Below the pieces are notes generated by a model that saw nothing but the letters and a program-made list of their open reading frames with translations, was not told the origin of the DNA and did no database searches. Positions 1 to 11,651 of a stretch of DNA of 64,000 nucleotides are shown piece by piece. A program made the position numbers and the translations under genes. Each line of letters opens with the position of its first letter. Positions within the stretch are counted from its first letter, which is position 1. The DNA is from Dipodascopsis uninucleata var. uninucleata (Eukaryota; Ascomycota; Lipomycetes; Lipomycetales; Lipomycetaceae), in the NCBI GenBank assembly GCA_030568195.1, contig JAJLTO010000003.1, positions 1,014,501 through 1,078,500 of the forward strand. Direction: 5' to 3'.

Positions 1-190
1 TTGAAAGACAGTTACATTTTAAAAATATTGGCTTGCTAAAATATTCTATAGTATTGGTGACATCGGAAACAGACTTAATGCAACATTCCAAACTAATTAG
101 ATCATATAATTATAAGGTTCTGAATAAAATCTAGTATCTTGTTGTTTATATCAGTTATGTACGACCATCTGCCGTTATCTTGACTCTGGC

Positions 191-1386
191 TCACTTCCGA
201 CGACGTCTGCGTCCTCCTGCTACCTTGGCCGCATCTGAAACAACTCTACCATCAGACAGCACCTGTGTAGCACCACTTGGTTGAGTGCTTTTCTTCCTTG
301 GCCGCTCTATCGTGTCTGTCGATAAATGACTCTGTTTCTTCTCATTCTGACCCTTAGCATCAGCTTTCTGGGTGTCAGAGAGGAATGAAGGGATTTCCAT
401 GAATCTTCCTAATGACACTGACCACAGGTATCGTGGTAATCCAAAAAGAACTGTTTTTCGCCATGTAACTTCTGCGATCTCATTTGGATCAAGAATATAT
501 TCCTGGTTTGACTCTTTATCGACGAAATATACGGATCCATCAGAGTATACCATAAAGATCATCCCATTTCCAAACATGATTCTTCGCTTGGAGTCATCTG
601 CAGGAGGGAAGCCATTAGGCCATGCCTGTGATTTACATTCACTAATGTATCTCTCTATTCTTGCACGTTCATTTTTTGCCGTTATATTAAGAGTCACATA
701 ATGAGCTGCACTTGAGATCAGGAACAAGAATATTAAGACACTAATGAAACCAGGTCGATATCTGGTGTAATAATATCCTGTGCCTTTCCATCTTGGAAAC
801 CCGCGATCGAGAAAAAAATCATATCGCTCTTTCTGTGGTCCACGAAGAATATTCGCTATGACTCCAAGTCGCGCGAATATTTCTGTCGACTGAGCGGCAG
901 GGTTTTTGTCAGGGTGAAGCTGTCGAGACTTCTTTCGATATCTGCACGACCATAATCAATATCAATACTGTTCCTACAAGCTCTGGTCATATTCAGCTCT
1001 GCTGTCAATCACTTACGCCTTATTAATCTCATCTAAACTGGACTTTGGTCCATTTTCTAGATCCAGCCAAGCTTTAGGAATTATATTCACGTTAGAATAC
1101 TGAATTTCTCTTCTCCCGCCTAATTTAGTCCCTGTACAAATATGGCAGGTCTCTTGTTTTCATTATCTTTTCATAGTCACCAATGTGACAGAAGGCCATC
1201 CCTTTCATCGTTGTTGCCTCCTTTAATTTCCGCACTGTATTACTTACAATAGAAAGTTGTCCCTTTTCCCTCGTATTTTTCGACCTCTTCTTTGAGCCTG
1301 AAGATCTCAAAGTCTTCTTCGGTCCATGCTGCTGCTACTATTTGGCACAGAACAAGCAATCCAAACCACGCTAGATACAATCTCAT
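191..1386 (-). CDS. ERJ5: ER J-domain membrane protein, Erj5-like
   Basis: ER-resident J-domain co-chaperone that would stimulate a lumenal Hsp70 (Kar2/BiP). Three exons: 1248..1386, 1017..1071 and 191..941, in matching phase, giving 314 residues. Seen: an N-terminal signal peptide (MRLYLAWFGLLVLCQIVAAA), then a J domain whose HPD triad (QLHPDKN) lies at the start of exon 3. Next come the family-typical stretch YDFFLDRGFPRWKGTGYYY, a hydrophobic segment (FISVLIFLFLISSAA), and a basic C-terminus ending RRRRRK. The RGFPRWxGTGYYY block is what separates Erj5 from other J proteins. It is divergent to the ceramide glucosyltransferase gene. The splice sites are inferred from GTAAGT donors and AAG/CAG acceptors, and they restore the J domain without a frame break. 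Confidence 0.88.
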
Positions 1387-2240
1387 TCTGGCTATGGCCA
1401 CGCATTAACTGCATCTACTGTACAATAAATTACTAAATACTGTGAAGTTTTCTTCGTGGTGGTGCTAGAAAAGCATTTCCCTTTGTTTACGTCGATATAA
1501 TTTTTTCTGATGTATCATTCTTTAATGACATCTACAAATCAGTCTTTTGGGTAACACGTTGCAAGCCAAATCCTAATCCTACTGAATCACGTGCGCTGTA
1601 TTAATTCTTTCAACACCACAGAAATATGCTTATGTCCAATGTAAGGGTAGCACTAGTTTCCTTGGATCGCGGCACAGCCGAGTGTAGGGTCCGTGGATGA
1701 ATTACTACAGCCAGTTTTATTGCGAGATACAATAGGAGAAGAATAAGAAGCTGGATTTTATATAGGTGAGATTACATGTTTCTGAATCGCAGTTCTAGAG
1801 AAGCATTATATGTGGCACGGTAATATCTCTAAGTTGCACGCAATTATGTGACTTCAGTTACACTCATTACTAATCATTGCTGCGCAGCAAATGCAGATGA
1901 GAATAAGCATAATGCTGGTATTTAAGGGTATTGAACCTTGTGCGGATGATCCGGGACAGGCAATAACACAGCAAAAAGATTTTGTTGTTCACTCAATGTG
2001 CGGAAGCATGCATAGGAACCATAGATGAGCGGACTACTCTGTGCATAGATCTGGCGACAGTTATAATCCAGGATCCCTTCACTAGACACGAATTCTTACT
2101 TCTACGAGTCGCATAGTGAAGTATTAAGAAGTCTAGGTTTCTTGAGTAGCTGTTGTTTGCCAGATCTTAAACCTAGATTTCTGTTACTAGAACCAGAAAT
2201 CTACTATAGACAGACGAAGGAGACGAGGGATCTGAACAGC
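1387..2240. promoter_or_regulatory. Divergent intergenic region ERJ5 / ceramide glucosyltransferase
   Basis: Upstream region shared by two outward-facing genes. It contains one E-box core CACGTG at 1588..1593. No ORF with coding character was seen. The reading frame that opens at about 2142 upstream of the plus-strand gene is treated as 5' leader, because the family start fits the ATG at 2241. Confidence 0.45.
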
Positions 2241-3625
2241 ATGGCTTCTTACGTACCAGATGTCTTACTTAAGACTATTCTAGCTGTATTTTTGTTGTGG
2301 TATTTTCTTATAGTTGTAGTATGCAGCATAGGATATTTTAGACTGTAAGTTCTTACGCTTTATTTACTGAACCTGGGGTATATGTGACGGTTCTGTGGAA
2401 TGTCAGACTTCTTGAAGCGAACCGCGAAACCGTGATTAATAAGCAGATTTATATCTATAGACAAACAAAGTTCGCAAGAGTTGATAGATCAAGATCAAGT
2501 GATAAGAAAGAAGCACCTGGAGTTTCCATTTTGCGACCGATGAAAGGCTTGGATACGGAATTCGAAAAGTGTATAGAATCAGCTTTCCAGCAAGAGTATC
2601 CAAACTTTGAGATTTTACTCTGCGTGGAGAATCCTAACGATCCTGCCATTCCTGTTGCAAAAAGAATTATCGAGAGACATCGTAACGTAGATTCAACCCT
2701 AATTATAGGAGCCGAACGCTATGGGGTGAATCCAAAAGTCAACAACTTGACAAAAGCATATGAAAATGCAAAATATAATATAGTGTGGATTTTGGATTCT
2801 AACTGTTGGGTTTCTTCGGGCACTCTCGGTCGCGCTGTTGATATTCTCGAAACTCAGCCAAATATTCATTTAGTCCATAATCTTCCACTTTGTGTTGATA
2901 TATCCGGAGCCTGGGGCTCTCGACTAGACGAAATGTATTTAAGCACGTCACATGCGAAATTTTACGTGGCCATTAATGCTGTTGCAATTGCACCTTGTAT
3001 CATGGGCAAGTCAAATTTCTTTAGACGGTCGCAGTTGAATGCTGTAGAGCCCGGTGGAATAAAGGAGTTTTCCAAATATATTGCCGAAGATCATATGATC
3101 GGCGATCGTCTATGGAAAGCTGGTGGACGACATGCTATGACAAGTGACGCAGTTATTCAGCCTGTCGCAGATAATTCATTTTCAGACTACTTTTTTAGAA
3201 GAATGCGATGGCAGCGCGTTCGAAAGTATATGGTTGTTGCTGCCACTATGATTGAGCCTCTGACTGAATGTTTTACTTGCGGCCTTCTAGGGGCAGCTGC
3301 GTTTTCTTATTTTCTTGGGGTGAAGTTCTGGCTGTTCTATTTATGCCATATTATTCTTTGGTGCGGGCTCGATTTTTGGAATTTTATTGGACTTCATAAA
3401 TTTCGAAATGTTGAAGTAAATTCAGAGACTCCCTTTTTTGCCATCCCGCAGAATTATGACAATGCTGTCGCTTTCAAGAAATGGATCCAGACTTGGATAG
3501 TGAGAGAGTTAATGGCTCTTCCCATTTGGATAAAAGCTATGTCCGGCCGCAAAATTGATTGGAGGAACAGATTGTTTTATATTAAGTCTGATAATACCGC
3601 TGTCGAAATTTCAAGATCTCTCTAG
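2241..3625 (+). CDS. Ceramide glucosyltransferase (GT21)
   Basis: Transfers glucose from UDP-glucose to ceramide to make glucosylceramide at the Golgi/ER membrane. Two exons (2241..2344 and 2461..3625) give 422 residues. The 116-nt intron is phase 2 and rejoins FRL to QTKFARV. Seen: an N-terminal membrane anchor (residues ~8-33), the GT-A entry motif GVSILRPMKGLD, an acidic motif IVWILDSN, the catalytic-region motif IAEDHMIGD, and the processive-type (Q/R)xxRW signature as RRMRW. Hydrophobic C-terminal segments follow, as in fungal GCS enzymes. The length is somewhat shorter than typical filamentous-fungal GCS. Saccharomyces and Schizosaccharomyces lack this enzyme, so its presence informs taxonomy. 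A ceramide synthase gene lies in the same window (36617..38035). Confidence 0.9.
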
Positions 3626-4349
3626 AACTTAAAAAATCCATGCTTGAGATAGGATAATCATTCAACGAGTATTCTTGATTGACAGGCGTTTGAGGTATAT
3701 TTGGTACATATTTAGTTTTTAAGACTTGTAAATATTGCATGAAGTAATATTAGATAATTTTGTCCTTTTTTTTGTCATGTCTCTTTCATCCGCTTACTTA
3801 AAGTTGAGTTTTAAGATATCTCGGAGATTTTAAATATACCGTGTTAAATAATATTATTTTATAGACTTCATTGTAATGGTATATTTTGACATAACTGTTC
3901 CGATGGCATTAAAAGATTATGATACAAATAATGATGAAATAAGCTGCGCGCAACGGTATTAATGCGTATTCGTTTCATCCGTAATTTCAGTGCTCACCAT
4001 GTCCAGACGTGTCTCCCTTATCATACTTCCGTTCGTTAATAATTGCATCTTCTTAATATCAAGCTAGACATGTATCACTGTCACAGCTCACAGCTTATTA
4101 GGCAATTAAAAGATTCCCATATATATTTATATTAAGACAACTTAAAATGAAAAAAACAGTACGAATAAATCTGTCTTGTTTATCTGAAACCATTGCCATT
4201 AATATGAGGAATTAAGTGATATTATTAAAAAAAGTCCAACCAGTCGAATCAAAATGGAGAATATAAATAATAACCACATCTGATTATCAAAGTCAAGAAT
4301 CGAAGAGAAATAGGCGACTGTCTAGGACGATGGCACTCAAATTAAACAG
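3626..4349. other. Convergent 3' intergenic region
   Basis: AT-rich stretch between two genes ending toward each other. It presumably holds both 3' UTRs. I see no ORF, RNA gene or repeat of note. Confidence 0.5.
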
Positions 4350-6022
4350 TTACTTCTGACCAAGGAGCCATATATTTGTCCCTAAACAAACAACTAAAAT
4401 AAAGACTCCCCAGCATGCCAATGCAAGACTCGTATACTTTATGAATGCACCTTCTCCATGTAAATTTCTTAGGTGCCGCTGACCGTATTCATCAACATAG
4501 ATACCTTCACCAGGAACACCATCAGGAATATCGTCAACTTCGTCCTCGTCTTCAGGAGAGACTAATACAACGCTGTCTGGTGGAAATTGAACTTCAGGAT
4601 CTGAATCTGTTGTTGTTTTTGCCTCTGGAACGGGAAGATGGTCCGGCGAACCAAGTAATTTGTAGCCAAAAATACCAGGAAGAATAAACGAAATTGATGT
4701 GGAGCCAGTGGCTCCAATGAATGCAAGTACAGTTTCTAGAGATGAAATAGTCATTGCCACAAAATAGGACAGTACAATAATAATAGTGGTCAATATTATG
4801 AATCTTGTTCCTGAAATTTGTGTTGACTTTCCTCTGATGCTCCTTGACATCGAGGTATCCAAATAATGAGACAAAATATGATCTAATGAAGCTCTGCAAG
4901 GATGGCATTGCAAAGGATATGAAAATAAAACTAAAACGACAATAGCAGCTCTACCCACCGCAGATGTAAAAGAGCTAGGGTACATTCCGATAATATTTCC
5001 CGCTGCATTGTCTCCAAAAGAAAGATATCCTGTGATACCTACCAGAGTGTACAGGAATATAGCGGAACCAATTGATGAAAATATTATGAAGAACACCGAT
5101 CCGTGACGATTATCACTCAACTCATTGACAATCGAAAACATGTTCTGATGACAGGTGAATCCAAATACAACAATTGGAAGAGTTGAAAGGACGCCAGATA
5201 AACTAGAAGGATACATCGACAATGAGCCACGATAATCTATCGTATCACCGATGAACCAATGTGCCACCACTAGAATCGAAAGATATCCAATTGCAAGTAA
5301 CGCAACTATAGAGGTATACTTGAGAGAATCTAACTTGCGTAAGAAACACAAAGGTACTAGCACAAACATGAACAGAGAAATCCAAAAATGTCTAGATTCT
5401 AGGAAAGATTCTTCGGTAACACTTGGGAGAAAATCATGAATTACTTGAGGCATGAGATCTCCAATAATGATAAGATAAGAAACTCCGACTCCAAAACACT
5501 TAACAGCAATCGCAGCATCAAATAAAGACGAGAGTGAAGGATAAGTCAATTGTGAAAGCGCGAAAAATGATGCACCGCCGCGAGCAAGATATCGCGAACA
5601 CCTGTACTGAAGGTATAAACCTAGTCCTGAGGTAAATCCGGACATAACGATCACAAATAGGCCCAAAAACACACCATTTGCCTTAAATGCGAATGGCATT
5701 GCAAGTATACCAGCACCTATATCAAGAGAAGTATAATGTTAGACTAATTATGTATTTATTATATATTCACATCTATATATTTCATATAAAAAATACGATA
5801 TGTACTGTACGAACCTAGAATGGTATTTGATAAATTCGCTATACTGGAAGATATTCCAGCATTTCCAACGTGCCTTAAATGCCCATCTTCATCGTCATCG
5901 TCCTCCTCTCGCAGATGGTTAAGCACATTGTAGTCATCGTCCTCTTCATCTTCAACATATTCGACTACGGCTGCATTATGACGCACCAAGTTCGACAAGA
6001 GAGTCGACGATGCCTCACTCAT
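4350..6022 (-). CDS. Vacuolar amino-acid transporter, AVT5/6/7-like
   Basis: AAAP-family transporter, probably moving amino acids across the vacuolar membrane. Two exons (5815..6022 and 4350..5716) give 524 residues, with a phase-1 intron of 98 nt. Seen: an acidic cytosolic N-terminus (runs such as EDEEDDD and EEDDDDEDG), then the AAAP hallmark SNTILGAGILAMPF, which spans the splice junction and confirms it. About ten or eleven hydrophobic segments follow, including VVFGFTCHQNMFSIVNEL, a typical motif of this family. A charged loop near residue 440 (SPEDEDEVDDIPDG) precedes the last membrane span. Closest to the Avt5/Avt6/Avt7 group. Substrate and transport direction cannot be read from sequence. 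Confidence 0.88.
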
Positions 6023-6575
6023 TGTTTATATATGGTCTAAGCAACAAATTCAATGAGATTCTAAATCTGTCTTGTGAAATACTTTACTTATATGAGAGAG
6101 CTGATGTTGATTAGACAAAATGTATGCCGTTGCGTTTGCTTATCTGCAAAGTCTAGCTCTTATGACCAAAAAGTGATTCTCTGCTTGACGTCCGGTCTTT
6201 TGGTATTGAAATCCGCGCCTCTAATTCTTTTAGCTGTTTACAGCTTCTCTTAGTAAAATATGGATATTTTTCCCAATAAATTATAGATATTATTCACGTC
6301 TTGCCTCTCCGCCATAAATGTTGAAGAATTAGAGATGTATCTCTGTACTTGATGATAAAACTATCCAAATTCAGGGCTCATATCGCGACGGACTAGGATG
6401 TCACACTCATGGTCACGTGAATTTAAAAGTAAATTTGTTTTTCGTGTAATGTTTAGTCAGAGAATTTGGACCAAAGCAACAAGAGAGACCGAACAGTTAG
6501 AGACGTTATGCGTGATTAGAACGATCAACTAACGTATAGAGCAACATAGAAAAAGTCCATTGGAAGGTTGCTCCA
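6023..6575. promoter_or_regulatory. Divergent intergenic region AVT-like / Mmc1-like
   Basis: Shared upstream region containing a perfect 8-bp palindrome TCACGTGA at 6413..6420, a strong bHLH (Cbf1/USF-type) core. It lies about 155 bp upstream of the plus-strand ATG and 390 bp upstream of the minus-strand ATG. Function is inferred from the motif alone. Confidence 0.4.
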
Positions 6576-8174
6576 ATGTCGCGACAGGCTGGTTTAAGGG
6601 CAGCGCTCTCGTCGGTGCAGAAGGTGTTTCCGAACAAAGGCGCTTTACACAAGAGGGCAAATCTGGCCATAGACTCGTTAGATCCACAGTTTCCAATAAA
6701 GATTGCCAGTAAGTGCAATTTAATTTGGGTCCCGTAGAATGCTTTAACTAACTATTTATTAAGTTATACCCTTTGATACGGAGAGAACTATAACTAAGAA
6801 AGTAATGGATTCTCTACTACTTCTGGACATGCCCGTGCCATATTCCAGGGTAGGTGCGGATGACTTAGCATGGCACTCTTTCATTAAAAAAAGGACATTA
6901 GCCAAGGATACGGTCGTAAAGTACGCAAATTATTCGAGAACTGCAGTTTACCATTGTTTTATCTTTTGTGCTAATAGAAATTGGTTTCTAGGGGTGCCTT
7001 GCAACTTGTTGGCCAAGTATTTAATGCAGTTCAGGTTATTGGATTACCTGCACCCTTCCTTACTAAGAATAATGTACAGTTGATGGAATGTGCAACAGTT
7101 CCAGAAAGCGTGCATGAAATATACGAGCCTTGCCATTTATATTTATTTGTATCGGCGCAAATATCGTCTCTTACTAAGGCTTTACCTGATCAAGAACTAA
7201 AGCCTTCGTTGCGGATTCTGGATCTGCCAACAACGGAAGACTTGAGTGATCCCAACTTAAAATTATCCGCCATGCTAATTTCTACTTCGACAGCAGAAAC
7301 TCTCCTTGAAACAAATGAAAACTGGGCTTCGGAATCAAATATAGCTCAATTGCGAGAGCTTGTTTTGGATCGGGATGCTTTAATAAAAAACGTTGTACTG
7401 TCTATTTTGGAGAATTGTAAGGAATACATCCACGAATCGGAAGTTTATATTGCTGCTAATAGCGGTCAATCCAAAGAGCAAGGTATTGTGGAAGTCCGAA
7501 AGCAATGGGCAGAGCTAGCACATACTGAACTAAGAGACGTACTAAATCCTGGACTGGAATCGTTTTCAAGAGCGGTGACGTGGTGGAAATTGTACTTCAA
7601 GGTTGATGACATTGAGAACGAGATTGCCGAGCGCACGCTGTTCAAAAGTTTCTTGCCTACTTCAGAGAGAAGTCTATTATATATTTTGGGCCAGCTAAGT
7701 AGTGTTGACAGGTTGCAAGATAAAATGAAGCCCTCGGAAGTTGTTGAAGTTCAAAATAAGATGAGCAAATTGGGAACAAGTATCGAAGCAGCGAAAGAGC
7801 ATGTAAGATCAAATCTTCTGCCAACACTTCACAGCAATGCTCAGAAGTTGATTGTGTCCACTTTCACCTTGATGCAGCTCCCAGTATTTTTATGTGCCTA
7901 TTCGGGATGGTATTTTTTCGAGTTTACAGCATACTCGATGACGAGTGTTACTCTGCTTGGCATCGTCATGGGCGCTAGACAAGTACAAAAGCAATGGGAT
8001 ATATTTGTAGCTGAATTTCAGCGAGAAGTGAACGAAAATGCCGTAAAGGCAATTGATGAGGCAGAAGTAGAGATTTTCAAATCGTGGGAAGAGAAGCTAC
8101 TGACGATGAAGAGCCAGTTATCAGAACAACAAAAGATTGTCGATGAAATTTCCAGATGTTCAAAAGAAATGTAA
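6576..8174 (+). CDS. Mmc1-like mitochondrial membrane protein (probable)
   Basis: Three exons (6576..6708, 6764..6920, 6992..8174) give 490 residues. The first exon encodes an acid-poor, Arg/Lys-containing N-terminus (MSRQAGLRAALSSVQKVFPN) that looks like a mitochondrial presequence. Seen further on: a soluble region with YIHESEVYIAANS, QWAELAHTELRDVLNPG and AVTWWKLYFKVDDIE. A hydrophobic hairpin follows at about residues 400-440 (QLPVFLCAYSGWYFFEF, then SVTLLGIVMGA), and the protein ends in a basic/acidic helix. This block order matches, from memory, a fungal mitochondrial family named Mmc1; that name needs a profile search. The second donor (AA|GTACGC) is the least certain splice site, chosen because only it keeps phase. 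Confidence 0.6.
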
Positions 8175-8673
8175 CCAGAATCTTTATAGCATGTTGTCTG
8201 TTTCTAAATTTCAAGTCTATGTCTTCTTTGGTATTAAAATGTAGACGAAGTGTCTGCAAAGTTTGATACATATATCAATGCTGAATAGATATTGCATCAT
8301 ATACTAAAAGCTTGTTGTAGGAAGATAAAAATACGACGACACTCATAATGAAAGTAAACAATAACGATAAATTTCCATCATATACATCAGTACCACCTCT
8401 TCCTTCTTACTATAACTTCTATTTTAAAATATATAAATAGACTGAAAGAACATGTAACTATCCTGGATAAAATGACATATTGAATTAGAAATTTTCGATA
8501 AAATGTAGCAAGAAAAAAATAATTAAAAAGGCAGTGCGCTCAAAAATCTTGACATGCTCAGTCTAACGAATCTACGACTCTTCTTTCGTTCTCTTATACT
8601 TTTGATCTCCTATCTCAATTTCTTATTAATATGTAAACGACAAGATCGATTACTAGGATTTAAGTGCATTTAC
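8175..8673. other. Convergent 3' intergenic region
   Basis: AT-rich DNA between the Mmc1-like and AP-1 mu 3' ends, with nothing else supportable. Confidence 0.5.
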
Positions 8674-10281
8674 TCATGGTAATCGAACAGTATATGAGTC
8701 TCCACTTTGAGTGATATATCGTACCCATGGAAGACTTGGATATTGAAGTTTCGGTTCAATTATCTTCAAATACCGTACCTGTATTCCAGACGTCGTGAAA
8801 TATGGAATTTCGAATTTCACACTAATAGGACGTTTCTTTCTGTCAGGTTCAGTTTCTTTCACACTAGGAAGACCGAGTTCCGCCCTCATGGCAAACTCTT
8901 TGACACCTCCAAAATGTTTTATTTTCCACACTATAGCAGATTTTTCTGGTGCATAATGAACAGTACCAACGGATGTTCGGAACTTAGGAGTATCAGCATC
9001 ATCAGGTACAGGAATCGTAATCTCAACGTTGTTGGCTGTTGAACGTCTCTTGAACTGTGCTGTTGCTTTCAAAGAATATTCAACTCTAGAATGAGCGTGG
9101 GTCTGGATAGAGCACTCAACCCAGATAAGAGGCTTGACTTGAGTATTTAGACGGTAGCTCATCAGTTCAAATTCGCCATCAGGTGGAATGAACGAAATAG
9201 TTCTATCATTTTCAAACCGTGAAAGTCTAACACATTGGTGAAACTTGACGTCCTCCATTTCAATCGATTTTCCTCGTGAAACTCGTCCACTATTTTCAAA
9301 CATAACTCTGTCGTTAAGTCCAAGGCGAAGCTCTGGCATTCCAGAAAGATAGCATTTTAACTTGATGGAGCCTAGAATTTCACTTCGAAGAACAGTACCA
9401 GTGGAGCTCACCTAAATAGGATGATTCGTCAGAAGCTGCCAGGCATGTTCTAAAAATTTAAAAAAAAAATAACTTACAAGTAAGTTCACAGATTCAATAA
9501 CGTCCAGGAATACCTCATTTTTACGATATCGAATACCCTCAGATCGCCACGACACTGCATTAGTAACGGCAATCGGTGGTCGAGCTTGTACCTCTAATTT
9601 GTGACTCTCTTGTGTGATATACCTAAATTCACAACTGATTAGAAAAAAATTGTAATGCGAAAAATATCACTAAACAGCACATACTCTTGCAATATTTTTG
9701 TTTCAGTGGTTTGAGGATATCCAAAATCCATTAGCTCATCGAGCAATTCGTATATGACAACGAAATTATCTCTTATTGATTCTTCTTCGAGCACTTTAAA
9801 ATATTCGGTAAGGACCTACATATGAATTCTCACGGAGTTAGGTACTTCACGCAATAATCCGCATACACCAATGCCCTAGATAACATGGTTTCACCGAAAT
9901 TATATCAATCTAAAGAGGACACTTACCTGAACCACTTTATGCAGAAAAAGTAATATCTCTGCCGCATTCGAATTGCGCTTCGTAAGTGCAAGAAGATAAA
10001 GATTACTATGTCGTATATAGAGATACTAGAATAGATAAACCGATGTTAGAGCTGTGCCAGTTCAACGCAATCATTTCAAGTTTATATTATCACATGGCAA
10101 TCCCTGCACTTACATTGATGCCCTCATGCGAAAAACACGGGGGCACTACCGAGCTCTCCTCCTCTGCATCTAATAATAGCATAGGAAACTTATCCACTGC
10201 TGACATGGGAACGTCACCTCGATAATTTCGCGACAACAGAGGCTTGCCCTTAAGGTCCAAGAAAAATATTGCCGATGCCAT
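8674..10281 (-). CDS. APM1: AP-1 clathrin adaptor mu subunit
   Basis: Medium (mu1) chain of the AP-1 adaptor, which selects YxxPhi-bearing cargo at the trans-Golgi/endosome. Five exons: 10114..10281, 9927..10025, 9685..9815, 9478..9622 and 8674..9411, totalling 426 residues, the expected mu length. Seen: the longin-fold start ASAIFFLDLKGKPLLSRNYRGDV, then NLYLLALTKRNSNAAEILLFL and EESIRDNFVVIYELLDELMDFG. The mu homology domain follows, with WRSEGIRYRKNEVFLDVIE, and the protein ends WVRYITQSGDSYTVRLP. The MDFGYPQTTETKILQEYI stretch is diagnostic of AP-1 rather than AP-2 or AP-3 mu. All four introns preserve phase. Confidence 0.93.
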
Positions 10282-10880
10282 TCTCTTCCGTTTCTTTAAT
10301 AAAGCCCAGCTATATACTTCCTAACTATGGTTCAACGATTCGAATGTCTGTAACTAGAATCAAAAAAGAAAACCTGATGGAATCCTTTAGGTCGTCTGTC
10401 TGTCCCCTGTCGCTTGGTCTCCTGCCCTTTCTCTATTCTGTATAGTTCTGCGAGTACTTTATTCTCGCTCTTTACTTTACAGATACCGCAAAAGACAGAC
10501 TCGACAATCTCACTGTCAATTATAGAGATATATAAGTGACAATTTATTAGCCCTCCTTCTTTCCGCTGAAGACCGTAAAATTGTCCTAATATTTTGCTGC
10601 CTGAGTCGTATATCCTTTATTATGGTTCTTTTGCCTTCGCACAATCAATTTTAAGTCGACAGCTTTGCAAGCAAGTTGTAAATAATAAGGCATTTGTAGC
10701 TAGGGTTAGGTGATTTCAATCCAGAATGAGAGAGTGAGTTGATTGGAAACATTAGAGAAAAGATTGAATCCATTGTTTTTTCTCCGCAAACCGAATATCT
10801 CAATTGGTAGAAAGATATATGGTATTTGGATACGTGGAATCGTAGGTTTGAAACAAGGAAATTGGAATAGTCCGATAAAA
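10282..10880. promoter_or_regulatory. Divergent intergenic region APM1 / WW gene, with a telobox-like site
   Basis: Contains TAGGGTTAGG at 10701..10710, about 170 bp upstream of the WW-protein ATG. It resembles a telomere-repeat (telobox) promoter element bound by Tbf1-type Myb proteins in several yeasts. An open frame runs through from about 10743, but ATG 10881 is the first methionine with coding-like downstream sequence. Confidence 0.4.
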
Positions 10881-11651
10881 ATGGCGTCGGACATAGAGAT
10901 ACCTCAGACAACCGAACAGACACCTGTTGATGAAGAATCCTCTGCAAGAAAGCGCAGAAGATCAGAGGACGAAGTTGCGGATGACGATGGGCTGAAAGAA
11001 AATAGCCAAAGAGAACAAGGTAATTCAGAAGACGATGAAATGGAGCCTCTTGGAGTAGTCACAAGTGGAAATCAAGTCAAGGAAGGAAATGGAAGCGATC
11101 AAGAAGATGATGAAATGGATCCTCCTCTTCCTCCTGGACCTCCACCAAGAACAGCTGAAAAAAATGAACCGGATGATGGATGGCAGGCAATTTGGGAGCC
11201 AAATGCTGGAGCGTACTATTTTTACAATACTAGAACCAAGCGGTCAACGTGGACTAATCCACGAGTGCCATCTGACGCTGAAGGAAGCAGTCGTCTAGAG
11301 GGTCCTGGAACTGCGAACTACAGTTCGCGAGGTTTTTTCAACAGATTTACAGGGAAATGGCAGCCCTATAGATCGCCGAATGATCCAGAAGATACGACTG
11401 ACTTTGACGTGGATGATTCGAATGCGCTGGGGGAGATTGTTCCTTTTACAGAATATTCGGAGACATCCAAGTCAAAGCGACAAATGAGTGCATATTTTGA
11501 CGTTGATCTTGCCGCGAATATGCACGATGGCCGAAGTTTGAAAGCCGAAAGGCAGTATCAAAAACCCACCAAGAAGCAGGTCCAGGCCTTCAAAAAGAAA
11601 AAACAAGAGCGCAAGGAGAGAAACAGGCGGGCATGGCTACTGAACGACTAG
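10881..11651 (+). CDS. WW-domain nuclear protein, possibly spliceosome-associated
   Basis: A single exon of 256 residues. Seen: an acidic N-terminus with a basic cluster (ARKRRRSEDE), a proline stretch (DPPLPPGPPPR), and one WW domain (about residues 92-124) with both signature tryptophans, from DDGWQAIWEPNAGAYYFYNT to the second Trp in STWTNP. A conserved-looking segment FFNRFTGKWQPY follows, and the C-terminus is Lys-rich and ends RKERNRRAWLLND. A nuclear, splicing-related role is suggested by the WW-plus-basic-tail layout, as in fission-yeast Dre4-like proteins, but the assignment rests on layout rather than close identity. Confidence 0.7.
   Translation: MASDIEIPQTTEQTPVDEESSARKRRRSEDEVADDDGLKENSQREQGNSEDDEMEPLGVVTSGNQVKEGNGSDQEDDEMDPPLPPGPPPRTAEKNEPDDGWQAIWEPNAGAYYFYNTRTKRSTWTNPRVPSDAEGSSRLEGPGTANYSSRGFFNRFTGKWQPYRSPNDPEDTTDFDVDDSNALGEIVPFTEYSETSKSKRQMSAYFDVDLAANMHDGRSLKAERQYQKPTKKQVQAFKKKKQERKERNRRAWLLND

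Noticed and set aside
10743-10880. In-frame extension of the WW protein
   Set aside because: It opens only with a non-ATG codon and has a composition unlike the acidic body. ATG 10881 is the first good start.
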